A stretch of 64,000 nucleotides of DNA. Origin: Gemmobacter lanyuensis (lineage in GTDB: Bacteria > Pseudomonadota > Alphaproteobacteria > Rhodobacterales > Rhodobacteraceae). The stretch covers positions 86,651 to 150,650 of the forward strand of contig NZ_BMYQ01000008.1 in NCBI RefSeq assembly GCF_014652355.1, read 5' to 3'. The notes beneath the pieces are model-generated. The model made no database searches and was not told the DNA's origin. It was given only the letters and a program-made list of their open reading frames with translations. Both the position numbers and the translations under genes were made by a program. Shown in pieces: positions 18,363-26,978 of the stretch. Each line of letters begins with the position of its first letter. The first letter of the stretch is position 1.

Positions 18363-19721
18363 TCAGCCCCGACGCACCGGGTTCCGCAGGGTGACCAGCT
18401 CTTCCGACATGGTCGGATGCACGGCCACGGTGCGGTCGAAGTCTTCCTTCGTCGCCCCCATCTTTACGGCGATCCCGACAAGCTGGATCATCTCGCCCGC
18501 ACCGGGGCCGACGATATGGCAGCCCAGCACCTTGCGGCTCGCCGTGCTCACGATCAGTTTCATCAGTACGCGGTCCTGCCGCCCGGCGAACAGTGTCTGC
18601 ATCGGGCGGAAGGTGGCCACGTAAACCTCGATCGGCTCCTGCGCGCGCGCGGCCTCTTCCGTCAGACCCACGGCGCCTAGTTCGGGCTGGGTGAATACGG
18701 CCGAGGCGACCAGATCGTGATCCGCCTGCCGCGGTTCGCCCTTGAACACCGTATCGGCGAAAGCATGGCCTTCCCGGATCGCGACGGGCGTCAGGTTGAT
18801 GCGGTCGGTCACATCGCCCACGGCATAGATCGAGGGGACCGAGGTCTGGCTCCAGCCATCCACCTTGATTTCGTCCTTGCGGCCGAATTCGACCCCCAGC
18901 GCCTCAAGCCCAAGCCCGCGGCTATTGGGGCTACGGCCGGTGGCAAACATCACCAGATCGAATTCGCGTTCGGTGCCATCGGTCGCAACCGCGAGAATGC
19001 CGCCCGCAGTCTTTTCCAGCCGCAGGATGTCAGTCCCGCAATGGATGGTTACGCCTGCGGCCTGCATCGCGGTCGAGACATGCCCGCGCGCTTCGTCATC
19101 AAAGCCACGCAGGATCTGCGCACCGCGGTAATACTGCGTCGTCTCGACCCCCAATCCATTGAGGATGCAGGCAAATTCGGAGGCGATATAGCCCCCGCCC
19201 ACCACCAGCGCGCGCTTGGGCAGCGCCTCGAGGTGGAACATCTCATTCGAGGTGACGCCCAGCTCGGCGCCCGGAACGTCGGGGATGAAGGGCTTGCCGC
19301 CGGTCGCGATCAGGATGTGCTTGGCGGTGACGCGACGGCCATCGGCCAGGGCCACGGTATGGGCGTCGGCCACGGTTGCGCGTTGGTCAAACACCTCGAC
19401 GCCCGCGTTTTTCAGCGTGCCGCGATAGGCATTCTCAAGCCGGGTCAGCTCAACCTCAAGCTGGCTGCGGAAATGCGACCAGTCAAAGGCGCCGGCCTCG
19501 ACCTTCCAGCCATAGGCGCGGGCGTCCTCGATCATGCCGGGGTATTCGCTCGCGTAGACCATCAGCTTTTTCGGCACGCAGCCGCGGATCACGCAGGTGC
19601 CGCCCATGCGGTATTCTTCGGCCAGCGCAACGCGGGCCTTGCCCTCGGCACTGGCGATCCGGGCTGCGCGTACGCCACCGGACCCGCCGCCGATGACGAA
19701 CAGATCGTAATCGAATGTCAT
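18363..19721 (-). CDS. gor: glutathione-disulfide reductase
   Basis: A 452-residue FAD-dependent pyridine nucleotide disulfide oxidoreductase that reduces GSSG with NADPH. The FAD site is FVIGGGSGGVRAAR (8-21). The redox-active disulfide is Cys43-Cys48 in GGTCVIRGCVPKK, the form diagnostic for Gor rather than lipoamide dehydrogenase. The NAD(P) site is VVGGGYIASEFA, and the C-terminal HPTMSEE supplies the catalytic His-Glu. AGGAAGGG lies about 8 bases before the start. It follows rpiA by 14 bases; RpiA belongs to the pentose-phosphate pathway, whose oxidative branch makes NADPH. Confidence 0.93.
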   Translation of the reverse strand: MTFDYDLFVIGGGSGGVRAARIASAEGKARVALAEEYRMGGTCVIRGCVPKKLMVYASEYPGMIEDARAYGWKVEAGAFDWSHFRSQLEVELTRLENAYRGTLKNAGVEVFDQRATVADAHTVALADGRRVTAKHILIATGGKPFIPDVPGAELGVTSNEMFHLEALPKRALVVGGGYIASEFACILNGLGVETTQYYRGAQILRGFDDEARGHVSTAMQAAGVTIHCGTDILRLEKTAGGILAVATDGTEREFDLVMFATGRSPNSRGLGLEALGVEFGRKDEIKVDGWSQTSVPSIYAVGDVTDRINLTPVAIREGHAFADTVFKGEPRQADHDLVASAVFTQPELGAVGLTEEAARAQEPIEVYVATFRPMQTLFAGRQDRVLMKLIVSTASRKVLGCHIVGPGAGEMIQLVGIAVKMGATKEDFDRTVAVHPTMSEELVTLRNPVRRG

Positions 19722-19735
19722 GTCCGCGCCCTTCC

Positions 19736-20524
19736 TCAGTCGTCCAGATCGGCGAAGATGTTGTCGCTGTCGGCGAATTCAATGCGTTCGTCGAAAGTTT
19801 CGCCCGAGTTGATGTCGCGCAGCACGACGCGACCGTCGCCGTGGCCGATGATCACTTTGTCGCAGATATCGATGAAAAGGCCATTCTCCACCACGCCCGG
19901 GATCTGGTTCAGCACAAGAGAAAGCTGCCGCGGGTTGCCGATCCGCTTGAGGTGCAGGTCCACGATGTAGTTGGCCTCATCCGTGACCAGGGGCGCATCG
20001 CCATTCATCCGCAGCGTCACATCGCGGTTCAGCACATCCATGCTGACCAGCATTTCCTCGATCAGCGCCTTGGTGGTCTGCCAGCCGAAGGGGATGATCT
20101 CGACCGGCAGCGGGAAGGCCCCCAGATTGGCGACGTCTTTGGCGGCATCGGCGATCACGATCATCTGGTCCGAGGCGGTCGCCACGATCTTTTCCTGCAG
20201 CAGCGCCGCGCCGCCGCCCTTGATCAGGTTCAGCTGCGGGTCGAATTCATCGGCCCCGTCGATGGTCAGGTCGAGCCATTTGGCCTCGTCCAGAGAGGTG
20301 ACCGGAACGCCCAGGCTGCGCGCCAGTTCGGCCGTGCGGGTCGAGGTCGGGACGCCCACGACCTTCAGCCCCTCTTCCCGGATGCGTTCGGCGAGGCAGC
20401 GCACCATCCAGGCCGAGGTCGAACCCGTGCCGAGCCCGATCTTCATCCCGGTTTCCACGAAATCCACAGCGCGTTTGGCGGCGACAAACTTGGCCTTGTC
20501 GATGGGCGAGAGATCAGCGGGCAT
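19736..20524 (-). CDS. rpiA: ribose-5-phosphate isomerase A
   Basis: A 262-residue enzyme interconverting ribose 5-phosphate and ribulose 5-phosphate. Family motifs seen are GLGTGSTSAW (phosphate loop, about 26-35), DGADEFD (with catalytic Asp/Glu, about 87-93), LIKGGGAALLQEKI and the ending region with NGLFIDICD. It is longer than E. coli RpiA (219) because of a C-terminal extension common in alphaproteobacteria. The ATG at 20524 has AAGGAG 8 bases upstream. It lies between the EF-hand gene and gor on the same strand. Confidence 0.93.
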   Translation of the reverse strand: MPADLSPIDKAKFVAAKRAVDFVETGMKIGLGTGSTSAWMVRCLAERIREEGLKVVGVPTSTRTAELARSLGVPVTSLDEAKWLDLTIDGADEFDPQLNLIKGGGAALLQEKIVATASDQMIVIADAAKDVANLGAFPLPVEIIPFGWQTTKALIEEMLVSMDVLNRDVTLRMNGDAPLVTDEANYIVDLHLKRIGNPRQLSLVLNQIPGVVENGLFIDICDKVIIGHGDGRVVLRDINSGETFDERIEFADSDNIFADLDD

Positions 20525-20594
20525 GGGGAAACTCCTTCGCAAGCGTTGCCCGCTTATAGGCAGAACCCCACCCAAGTGCGAGGGGAGAATCCCG

Positions 20595-21137
20595 TCACCC
20601 CCCCGCCGCCGAGGCTGCCTGTGCAACGCCACGGCGCAGTTCGGCGGCCGTCACGCCCCCATCGCCATCCCCGTCAAAGAGCAAAAGCGCCTGCATCGCG
20701 GCAACCTCTTGCACCGAGACCGCCGCCTCGGCAGCACGGGCAGCAGCAGCCCCCACCTCTGCCGGATCGAGCGCACCATCCTGCCCTTGATCGGCATCGC
20801 TGACCGTCGTCAGAAAATCGCCGCGCCCGCGGGCCGAGAGGATGGAGAGGTAGCCTGACACCTCAACCGCGCTCAGCCCACCGTCGCCGTCGAAATCGGC
20901 GACCAAAAGGTCACGCAGCGCCCCGGCCCGCGCGGCCGCCCGATCGACCGCTATGGCACGGTCAATATCAGCACCAGTCAAACCCGATGGCCCGCCGAAC
21001 CCGGCCACAAGCCGCAGCGCATCGGCCACAAAGGCATCCGGGTTGCGGTCCAATCGTTTTTGCACCGCTGCGGGCAGATCGACCGCATGGGCAAGGGTCG
21101 GACAGAACCAGATGAGCAAAGAAAGCAGAAATCGCAT
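20595..21137 (-). CDS. periplasmic EF-hand calcium-binding protein
   Basis: A 180-residue protein with a signal peptide MRFLLSLLIWFCPTLAHA and then a helical body. Calcium-loop-like stretches are DFDGDGGLSAVE, DADQGQDGALDPAE (with an inserted residue) and DGDGDGGVTAAE, so at least two canonical 12-residue EF loops and one variant. It probably acts in the periplasm as a calcium sensor or buffer; the partner is unknown. AGGAGG lies 7 bases before the ATG. It is the first gene of the minus-strand run EF-hand-rpiA-gor. Confidence 0.8.
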   Translation of the reverse strand: MRFLLSLLIWFCPTLAHAVDLPAAVQKRLDRNPDAFVADALRLVAGFGGPSGLTGADIDRAIAVDRAAARAGALRDLLVADFDGDGGLSAVEVSGYLSILSARGRGDFLTTVSDADQGQDGALDPAEVGAAAARAAEAAVSVQEVAAMQALLLFDGDGDGGVTAAELRRGVAQAASAAGG

Positions 21138-21185
21138 CGAAACCTCCTGCACCTGGTATCGATCGTGGCGCGATTCCGGTTAAGG

Positions 21186-21199
21186 CCGCGTTAACGCGG
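21186..21199. promoter_or_regulatory. 14-bp perfect palindrome in divergent promoter region
   Basis: CCGCGTTAACGCGG is a perfect 14-bp palindrome between the divergent EF-hand and sdaA genes, 49 bases upstream of the former and 107 bases upstream of the latter. It has the symmetry of a dimeric regulator site. No known consensus is matched with confidence. Confidence 0.3.
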
Positions 21200-21306
21200 G
21201 ACAGGCCCAGCAAGGCCCCGGACTTCGCTTTGCGCCAGAGCCTGTCGTTTTCCGCACGCCCCCGCGCGCCCCGGATCGCCATAGTGCGCGAAACAAGGAG
21301 TCGCGC

Positions 21307-22680
21307 ATGTTCCTTTCCGTATTCGACATGTTCAAAGTGGGCATCGGCCCGTCGTCCTCGCATACCATGGGGCCCATGGTGGCCGCGGCCAAGTTTCTGG
21401 CCACGCTGAAGGCAAGCCCGTTCCACGCCCATGGGCTGCGGGCCTCGCTGCACGGATCGCTCGCATTTACCGGGGTGGGCCATGCCACCGACCGGGCCAC
21501 GATCCTTGGTTTGGCGGGGTTTGAGCCTGCCACCTATGACCATGCCAAGGCCGAAGCGGCGCTAGAAGAGATTCACGCCACCCGGACCATCACGCCGCCC
21601 GGTTTCGCCGCGATGCGCTTCGACCCCAAGACCGATATGGTCTTTGACTACGGCCCCTCGCTGCCCGGCCATGCCAATGGCATGATCTTGCGCGCGCTGG
21701 ATGCCGAGGGCGACGTGATCCTTGAGGAAACCTATTACTCCATCGGCGGCGGCTTCGTGCTGACGGCGGCGGAACTGGCCGCCGGGGAAAGCGCCAAGGC
21801 CGCGACGCCAGTGCCCTATCCGTTCGAAACGGCGGCGCAGATGCTTGAAATGGCCGCGAAATCCGGCCTGTCGGTTGCCGAGATGAAGCGCGCCAATGAG
21901 CTGGTGTTCCGCTCCAAGGCCGAACTGGAGGCGGGTCTTGCCCGCATCTGGGAGGTGATGGACAATTGCATCGAACGCGGCATGGCGGTTGATGGCATCC
22001 TGCCCGGCGGGCTGAAGGTGCGCCGCCGCGCCAAGGGCATCCGCGAGGCGCTGGAGGCCGAGCGCGGCCTGAACATGACGCCGCCCCATACGATCAACGA
22101 CTGGATGTCGCTGTATGCAATGGCGGTGAATGAGGAAAACGCCGCGGGCGGTCAGGTCGTGACTGCGCCGACCAATGGCGCGGCCGGGGTGCTGCCGGCC
22201 GTGGTGCGCTACTGGCTGGATCACGTGCCGGGGGCCAGCCGGTCGAAAATCGGGGATTTCCTGCTGACGGCGGCTGCGATTGGCGGGCTCTGCAAGCACA
22301 ATGCCTCGATCTCGGGCGCGGAATGTGGCTGTCAGGCCGAGGTCGGCAGCGCCGCCGCCATGGCCGCCGCCGGGATCTGCGCTGTGATGGGGGGCACGCC
22401 CGAACAGGTGGAGAATGCCGCCGAAATCGCGCTGGAACATCACCTTGGCATGACCTGCGACCCGGTGAAGGGGCTGGTGCAGGTGCCCTGCATCGAGCGC
22501 AACGGTCTCGGCGCGATCAAGGCGGTCTCGGCCGCAAGCCTTGCCCTGCGGGGCGATGGCCAGCATCTGGTGAGCCTTGATGTCTGCATCGAAACCATGC
22601 GCCAGACCGGCCATGACATGCATGAGAAGTACAAGGAAACCTCGCTGGGTGGCCTTGCGGTGAACGTGCCGAACTGCTGA
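21307..22680 (+). CDS. sdaA: L-serine ammonia-lyase
   Basis: A 457-residue single-chain iron-sulfur serine dehydratase converting L-serine to pyruvate and ammonia. The N-terminal beta domain begins FLSVFDMFKVGIGPSSSHT, a hallmark. Cluster cysteines are visible in GGLCKHNASISG, AECGCQ, MTCDPV and VPCIERN in the C-terminal alpha domain. The enzyme is oxygen sensitive and cytoplasmic. AAGGAG precedes the start by about 8 bases. It is followed by a hairpin at 22686-22709 and then a transporter gene. Confidence 0.94.
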   Translation: MFLSVFDMFKVGIGPSSSHTMGPMVAAAKFLATLKASPFHAHGLRASLHGSLAFTGVGHATDRATILGLAGFEPATYDHAKAEAALEEIHATRTITPPGFAAMRFDPKTDMVFDYGPSLPGHANGMILRALDAEGDVILEETYYSIGGGFVLTAAELAAGESAKAATPVPYPFETAAQMLEMAAKSGLSVAEMKRANELVFRSKAELEAGLARIWEVMDNCIERGMAVDGILPGGLKVRRRAKGIREALEAERGLNMTPPHTINDWMSLYAMAVNEENAAGGQVVTAPTNGAAGVLPAVVRYWLDHVPGASRSKIGDFLLTAAAIGGLCKHNASISGAECGCQAEVGSAAAMAAAGICAVMGGTPEQVENAAEIALEHHLGMTCDPVKGLVQVPCIERNGLGAIKAVSAASLALRGDGQHLVSLDVCIETMRQTGHDMHEKYKETSLGGLAVNVPNC

Positions 22681-22685
22681 ACGCC

Positions 22686-22709
22686 TGCCCTCCGCTTTTG
22701 CGGGGGGCA
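22686..22709 (+). terminator. hairpin after sdaA
   Basis: TGCCCTCCGC (22686-22695) and GCGGGGGGCA (22700-22709) form a 10-bp stem with one G-T pair and a TTTT loop, 6 bases after the stop. No T-run follows, so termination may be partial. Confidence 0.45.
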
Positions 22710-22790
22710 AAGCTGCCGGATGCACTGGAAGCGGCACCCTTTGTCGCATCCAGCCGGTTTGCGGCGCAACTGCCTGCCTATCAAGGCGGC

Positions 22791-23762
22791 ATGACCCAGA
22801 TGACTTCCCCTTCCGTACCGCTGACCGGCCCGAACACCTCTGATCGCATCCTGCCCGGTGCGCTGCTGATGATTGCCTTTTGCGTGCTGGCACCGCTGCT
22901 GGATGTCTGTTCCAAACTTGCGACGCAGACGCTGCCCGTGGGTCAGGTGACGCTGGCGCGGTTCGTGGTGCAGTCGCTGGTGATGCTGCCGGTGGTCATG
23001 TGGATGGGCGAATGGGGCCGCATGGACCGCAGGCTTTTTGGCATGGTGGTTCTGCGGGCGCTGTTTCTGGTGCTGTCGACCTATTGCTTCATCGCGGGGA
23101 TTTCCGTGATGCCCATTGCCGATGCGCTGGCGATTGTCTTTGTGGAACCCTTCATCCTGCTGCTGATGGGCAAGATCCTGTTCGGCGAAGAGGTCGGGCC
23201 CCGCCGGATTGCGGCCTCGATCGTGGGGTTTGCCGGGGCGCTTCTGGTGATCCAGCCCGCCTTTGCGACCTTCGGTCTGGTCACGCTCTATCCGCTGGGG
23301 ACGGCGTTCCTGTTTGCCTTCTACATGCTGGCCACGCGCGCGATTTCCACGCGCATGCATCCGGTGCCGATGCAGCTGCATACCGCGCTCGCGGGAACCG
23401 CGATCTGCCTGCCGGTCATTCTTTGGGCAGAGGGCACCGGCCTGCCCGATCTGGACCCGCGCATGCCGCAGGGCATCGTCTGGCTCTGGCTGTTCGGGGT
23501 GGGGTTCTGGGCCTCGGTCAGCCATATGTGCATGACCTATGCGCTGAAGTTTGCACCATCTGCCACTTTGGCGCCGCTTCATTACTTTGAAATCGTGGTG
23601 GCGGTGGTGCTGGGCTATCTGGTCTTCAGCGACTTCCCCAATGCCATGACCTGGGCCGGGATCGCCATCATCACCGGATCGGGGCTTTACGTGATCTGGC
23701 GGGAACGGCGCAGCGCGCAACAACGCGCAAGCCTTGACGCCCTGACCGACCCGAGCTTTTAA
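22791..23762 (+). CDS. EamA/DMT family transporter
   Basis: A 323-residue inner-membrane transporter of the drug/metabolite superfamily. About ten hydrophobic segments form two EamA repeats; FVVQSLVMLPVVMW, IADALAIVFVEPFILLLMGK and APLHYFEIVVAVVLGYLVF are typical. The ATG at 22791 has AAGGCGG 4 bases upstream; an ATG at 22698 would add an unconserved hydrophilic stretch. The stop overlaps that of the convergent thiamine pyrophosphokinase gene through TTAA. The substrate is unknown. Confidence 0.88.
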   Translation: MTQMTSPSVPLTGPNTSDRILPGALLMIAFCVLAPLLDVCSKLATQTLPVGQVTLARFVVQSLVMLPVVMWMGEWGRMDRRLFGMVVLRALFLVLSTYCFIAGISVMPIADALAIVFVEPFILLLMGKILFGEEVGPRRIAASIVGFAGALLVIQPAFATFGLVTLYPLGTAFLFAFYMLATRAISTRMHPVPMQLHTALAGTAICLPVILWAEGTGLPDLDPRMPQGIVWLWLFGVGFWASVSHMCMTYALKFAPSATLAPLHYFEIVVAVVLGYLVFSDFPNAMTWAGIAIITGSGLYVIWRERRSAQQRASLDALTDPSF

Positions 23763-24424
23763 AGCGCGCGCAAGACCGCCCCGAGGCACTTGCGCGGCAG
23801 GATCACCAGCATCGCATCGCTGTCGAAGGTCAGCTCCACATCCCGCGCGTCGGTGCAGTTCGAAGTGCCGATCCGCCCATCGGGCGCAAGGACAAGCCCG
23901 TCGATGGGCCAACGCAGACCCCGGCTTTGCCCCCTGACCGGCGCAAGCGGGAAGAGCGAGAGCCGCTCGCCCACCGGCAGGCGCAAGCGCAGGTGGCGCG
24001 GCGCGGCAAAGACCACGTCCTTTGGCCCCAGCAGCACGCAGGGCGCGCCGCCATTGGCCCGGTGCCGCACCAGCCCCGACAGCACTGCCAGCGCATGATC
24101 GGCCCGCCCCCCCATGACGCCGAGGGCCAGAACCATTGGCGCGCGGATGGACCGCAGCGCCTTGTCGAAATCGGTCGTCTCCTGTTCGGCCAGATGGAGC
24201 ATTTGGGCGCCTTGCAGCTGCGCCTTTGCCGCCGCGCTGATCGAATCAAAATCGCCGATCACGGCGGCGGGCCTGACCCCCAGCGCCAGCGCGCGATCCG
24301 CCCCGCCATCGGCCGCCACCACCATCGGCGCATGTTTCTGCGCCAGGCGCAGGTCGGCGCGCATCACCGGCCCCCCCGCAATCAGCGTGACCGGCGCTGA
24401 GGATTCGACAATCAGGGGATTCAT
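23759..24424 (-). CDS. thiN: thiamine pyrophosphokinase
   Basis: A 221-residue kinase transferring pyrophosphate from ATP to thiamine to give the active cofactor. Motifs seen are ADGGADRAL (about 38-46), VIGDFDSI (55-62), the metal/thiamine segment TTDFDKALR (about 83-91) and MGGRADHALA. The C-terminal thiamin-binding domain (about 150-221) is shorter than in eukaryotes. It allows salvage of thiamine. It is convergent with the EamA transporter, overlapping by 4 bases. Confidence 0.9.
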   Translation of the reverse strand: MNPLIVESSAPVTLIAGGPVMRADLRLAQKHAPMVVAADGGADRALALGVRPAAVIGDFDSISAAAKAQLQGAQMLHLAEQETTDFDKALRSIRAPMVLALGVMGGRADHALAVLSGLVRHRANGGAPCVLLGPKDVVFAAPRHLRLRLPVGERLSLFPLAPVRGQSRGLRWPIDGLVLAPDGRIGTSNCTDARDVELTFDSDAMLVILPRKCLGAVLRAL

Positions 24425-24561
24425 GCGGATACTGTTCCCGAATTAAGGCAGAGGGTGGGGCTGCGGGCCATAATCAATCCTTCAAATTACCCCTATCTGT
24501 CCATGGAATCGAACCCGGCCCGCGTAAATTGGGCACATGGTTAGTAGAAGGCGAGCGTCCG

Positions 24562-26649
24562 ATGATCGGAGCCAGTAAAATTCTCACGGTTTCCTATGGC
24601 ACCTTCTCTTGCACGTTGGAGGGGTTTGACGACCCTTTCAACACGATGAAGGCGATTGCCGAATACTTCCGTGATCTGGCAGCCGAAGACCGTTATTTCG
24701 GGGCGGAACCGCCGACGCCCGATGCCGCGATGCTGCACAAGATTGCCGAACGGGAAATCCAGCGCCGGGTTGAGGCCAAGATCCAGGAAAACGGTGTCAT
24801 CCTGCGGGCTGGTGGCGATGAGGCGGCAGCCCAACCCCGCCTGACCGCCCCGGCGCAGAACGCACCGGCCATGCAGCCGTCCGTCCCGCCCGTGGCGGAG
24901 GTGCCCCAAACTCCGGTGGCGCCCGCCGTGATGGATGAACCAGGCGAGAGCCTGACCGCCAAGCTTGCCCGGATTCGCAGCGCGGTGGCGGAAAGCCGCC
25001 CGACCGCGGCCCCCGCCACGGAATATATTGAGGATGTCCACGCCGAAGCCCCGCTTGCGCCCCTGCCCGTCGCAGAGGATCTCCTGCCCGAAGATGTGAT
25101 GCCGGTGATGGCTGCAGATCCGCTGCAGGACGCGCCCCTGCCGGAAGACAGCATGGACGCGCAGGAAGATCTACCGCAGGCAGACCTTGCCGCGCTGGCC
25201 GCCGAGGCGGAGCAGCATGTGGTGGCCGAAGCCCTGCGCCCGGTCACGCCGGAACCCGATCAGGATTTCGGCGCCGAGCTGGTTCTTGAGGATGCGCTAA
25301 TTGCCAACATCCGCACCGAGGTTATCGATGAAGCGGCCTTGCCCGATGAGGACGATCAGCCCGAGCCTGACCTGTCGGGCATTCTGGCGGCTGTCGCGGC
25401 CCCCGATAGGGCACCTGCGCCCGCGGACGGCGACGGCTTCGACGATGACGCAACGGGCAGCTTTGACGATGACCTGCCGCCGGAGCCCACCGCCGCAGAG
25501 GTGCCCGAACCTGAACCCGAAATGGCTGCGCCCTTCGCGGCCCATGACGCAGCCGAAGAACCTGCTGCGGCGCTGGATGACCGCCTGCAGCGCGCCCGCG
25601 CGCGGGTGATCCGCATCCGCCGTCCGCTTGCTGCCGAAGCGCAAGTCGCAGATGCCGAGGTGGTCGCCGACACCCCCGCCGCGGCGCCCGTCCTCTCGCC
25701 CGAGGCGGAGGCCGATCTGATGCGCGAATTGGCTGCAGTTCAGGCCGAATCGACAGACGCCCCCACCACGGCCGAGCCCACCACGGCCGAGTCAGTGCGC
25801 CCGGTTCGCCCGGTCCGTCCGGTGCGCCCCACCCGGCCCGAAACGACGCGCCCGGTTGCCGTTCCGCCCCAGGCCGAAGCGCTCGCGCAGCCCGTGCCCG
25901 ACGCCGATGCCCATGAGGCTGCCGTGTCGCGCCTGATCGCCGAGACCAACAGCCAGATGGCGGGCCCGGAAACCCGCCGCCGCATGTCGGCGATCCAGCA
26001 TCTGAAGGCCGCAGTGGCCGCCACCGTCGCCGAGCGTCGCGCCGGAGCCGCCCGCCCCGTGAACGACTCTGAACGGATTGATCCCTACCGCGAGGCCCTG
26101 TCCCACATCGTGCGCCCCGCCCGGAGCGAAGTCACCGCACCGGAAATGCTGGCCGAGGGGGGCACGACCACTGTTGCCCGCCCCGCCCCGCTGGTGCTGG
26201 TGTCCGAACTTCGGGTGGATCGGGCCGTGGCACCTGCCGCCCCTGCGCGTGCCGCGCCCACACCTCAGTCGATCTCTGATGATTTCGACGATGAGGATGA
26301 CCTGGATCTTGAGGATCTCGATCTGGACGAAGAGGAAGAAAACCTCTTCGCCGACAGCCGCGGCTTTGCCGAGTTTGCGGAGCGTCTCGGGGCGCAGGGC
26401 CTTCCGGCCCTGCTTGAGGCTGCGGCGGCCTACGCCGCCTGCATCGAGGGTCGCCCGCATTTCTCGCGGCCGCAGATCATGCGTCAGGTGGCCAATCTGG
26501 TCGATCAGGCCGGGACAAACCGCGAAGACAGCCTGCGCAGCTTCGGGTCGCTGCTGCGGGTGGGCAAGATCGTCAAGGTGAAGCGCGGGCAGTATGCGCT
26601 GTCCGATTCGTCGCATGTTCTGGCCGAGGCACGCAAATTGGTGGGCTGA
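24562..26649 (+). CDS. long acidic Rhodobacterales protein, function unknown
   Basis: A 695-residue protein with three parts. The N-terminal 90 residues, beginning MIGASKILTVSYGTFSCTLEG, look folded and contain a helix ending IQRRVEAKIQENG. A central region (about 95-590) is disordered in appearance, rich in Ala, Pro, Glu and Asp, with a PTTAE tandem repeat and then VRPVRPVRPVRP (encoded at about 25761-25830). A run of about 20 acidic residues near 580-600 precedes a conserved-looking C-terminal domain (about 605-695), GRPHFSRPQIMRQV..LRVGKIVKVKRGQYAL, which resembles a winged-helix fold. Similar proteins are sometimes labelled chemotaxis protein CheA without CheA domains; no such domain is seen here. 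AAGGCGAG precedes the start by 6 bases. Confidence 0.75.
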   Translation: MIGASKILTVSYGTFSCTLEGFDDPFNTMKAIAEYFRDLAAEDRYFGAEPPTPDAAMLHKIAEREIQRRVEAKIQENGVILRAGGDEAAAQPRLTAPAQNAPAMQPSVPPVAEVPQTPVAPAVMDEPGESLTAKLARIRSAVAESRPTAAPATEYIEDVHAEAPLAPLPVAEDLLPEDVMPVMAADPLQDAPLPEDSMDAQEDLPQADLAALAAEAEQHVVAEALRPVTPEPDQDFGAELVLEDALIANIRTEVIDEAALPDEDDQPEPDLSGILAAVAAPDRAPAPADGDGFDDDATGSFDDDLPPEPTAAEVPEPEPEMAAPFAAHDAAEEPAAALDDRLQRARARVIRIRRPLAAEAQVADAEVVADTPAAAPVLSPEAEADLMRELAAVQAESTDAPTTAEPTTAESVRPVRPVRPVRPTRPETTRPVAVPPQAEALAQPVPDADAHEAAVSRLIAETNSQMAGPETRRRMSAIQHLKAAVAATVAERRAGAARPVNDSERIDPYREALSHIVRPARSEVTAPEMLAEGGTTTVARPAPLVLVSELRVDRAVAPAAPARAAPTPQSISDDFDDEDDLDLEDLDLDEEEENLFADSRGFAEFAERLGAQGLPALLEAAAAYAACIEGRPHFSRPQIMRQVANLVDQAGTNREDSLRSFGSLLRVGKIVKVKRGQYALSDSSHVLAEARKLVG

Positions 26650-26700
26650 TCGCCCACCATTTTCTCCGGGTTGAAGGGCTGCCACCCGCCCCGGAACGCG

Positions 26701-26732
26701 AAAGGCGGAAGGGTCACCCCTTCCGCCTTTTT
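26701..26732 (+). terminator. rho-independent terminator
   Basis: AAAGGCGGAAGGG (26701-26713) pairs with CCCTTCCGCCTTT (26718-26730) followed by more T. It ends the long acidic protein gene and lies just past the stop of the convergent DUF2842 gene, so it may serve both. Confidence 0.85.
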
Positions 26733-26737
26733 CGATG

Positions 26738-26974
26738 TCAGCGCCCGTCTTCGTCGCGCGGGGCATCAGGATCGGCCTGCCCTACCCCTTTGAAGATGAA
26801 CTTGAACGGCAAGGCCCAAAGGAAGCCCAGGCCTACATAGATCAGCAGCTCCAGCCAGATCGGCGGGCGGTCCAGCGCGCCCATGATCCCCCAGACCAAC
26901 CCGATATAGACGGGCAGGCCCAGGATCAGGATCAGCAGCGCAAGCCGCTTGCGGGTGCGATAGCCCAGTGCCAT
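26738..26974 (-). CDS. DUF2842 family membrane protein
   Basis: A 78-residue protein with two membrane helices (about 11-32 and 40-61) and a short charged C-terminal tail. The N-terminus GYRTRKRLALLILILG matches the small DUF2842 family of alphaproteobacteria. Its function is unknown. It lies 4 bases after the purA stop on the same strand and is almost certainly cotranscribed with it. Confidence 0.78.
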   Translation of the reverse strand: MALGYRTRKRLALLILILGLPVYIGLVWGIMGALDRPPIWLELLIYVGLGFLWALPFKFIFKGVGQADPDAPRDEDGR

Positions 26975-26978
26975 GCGA

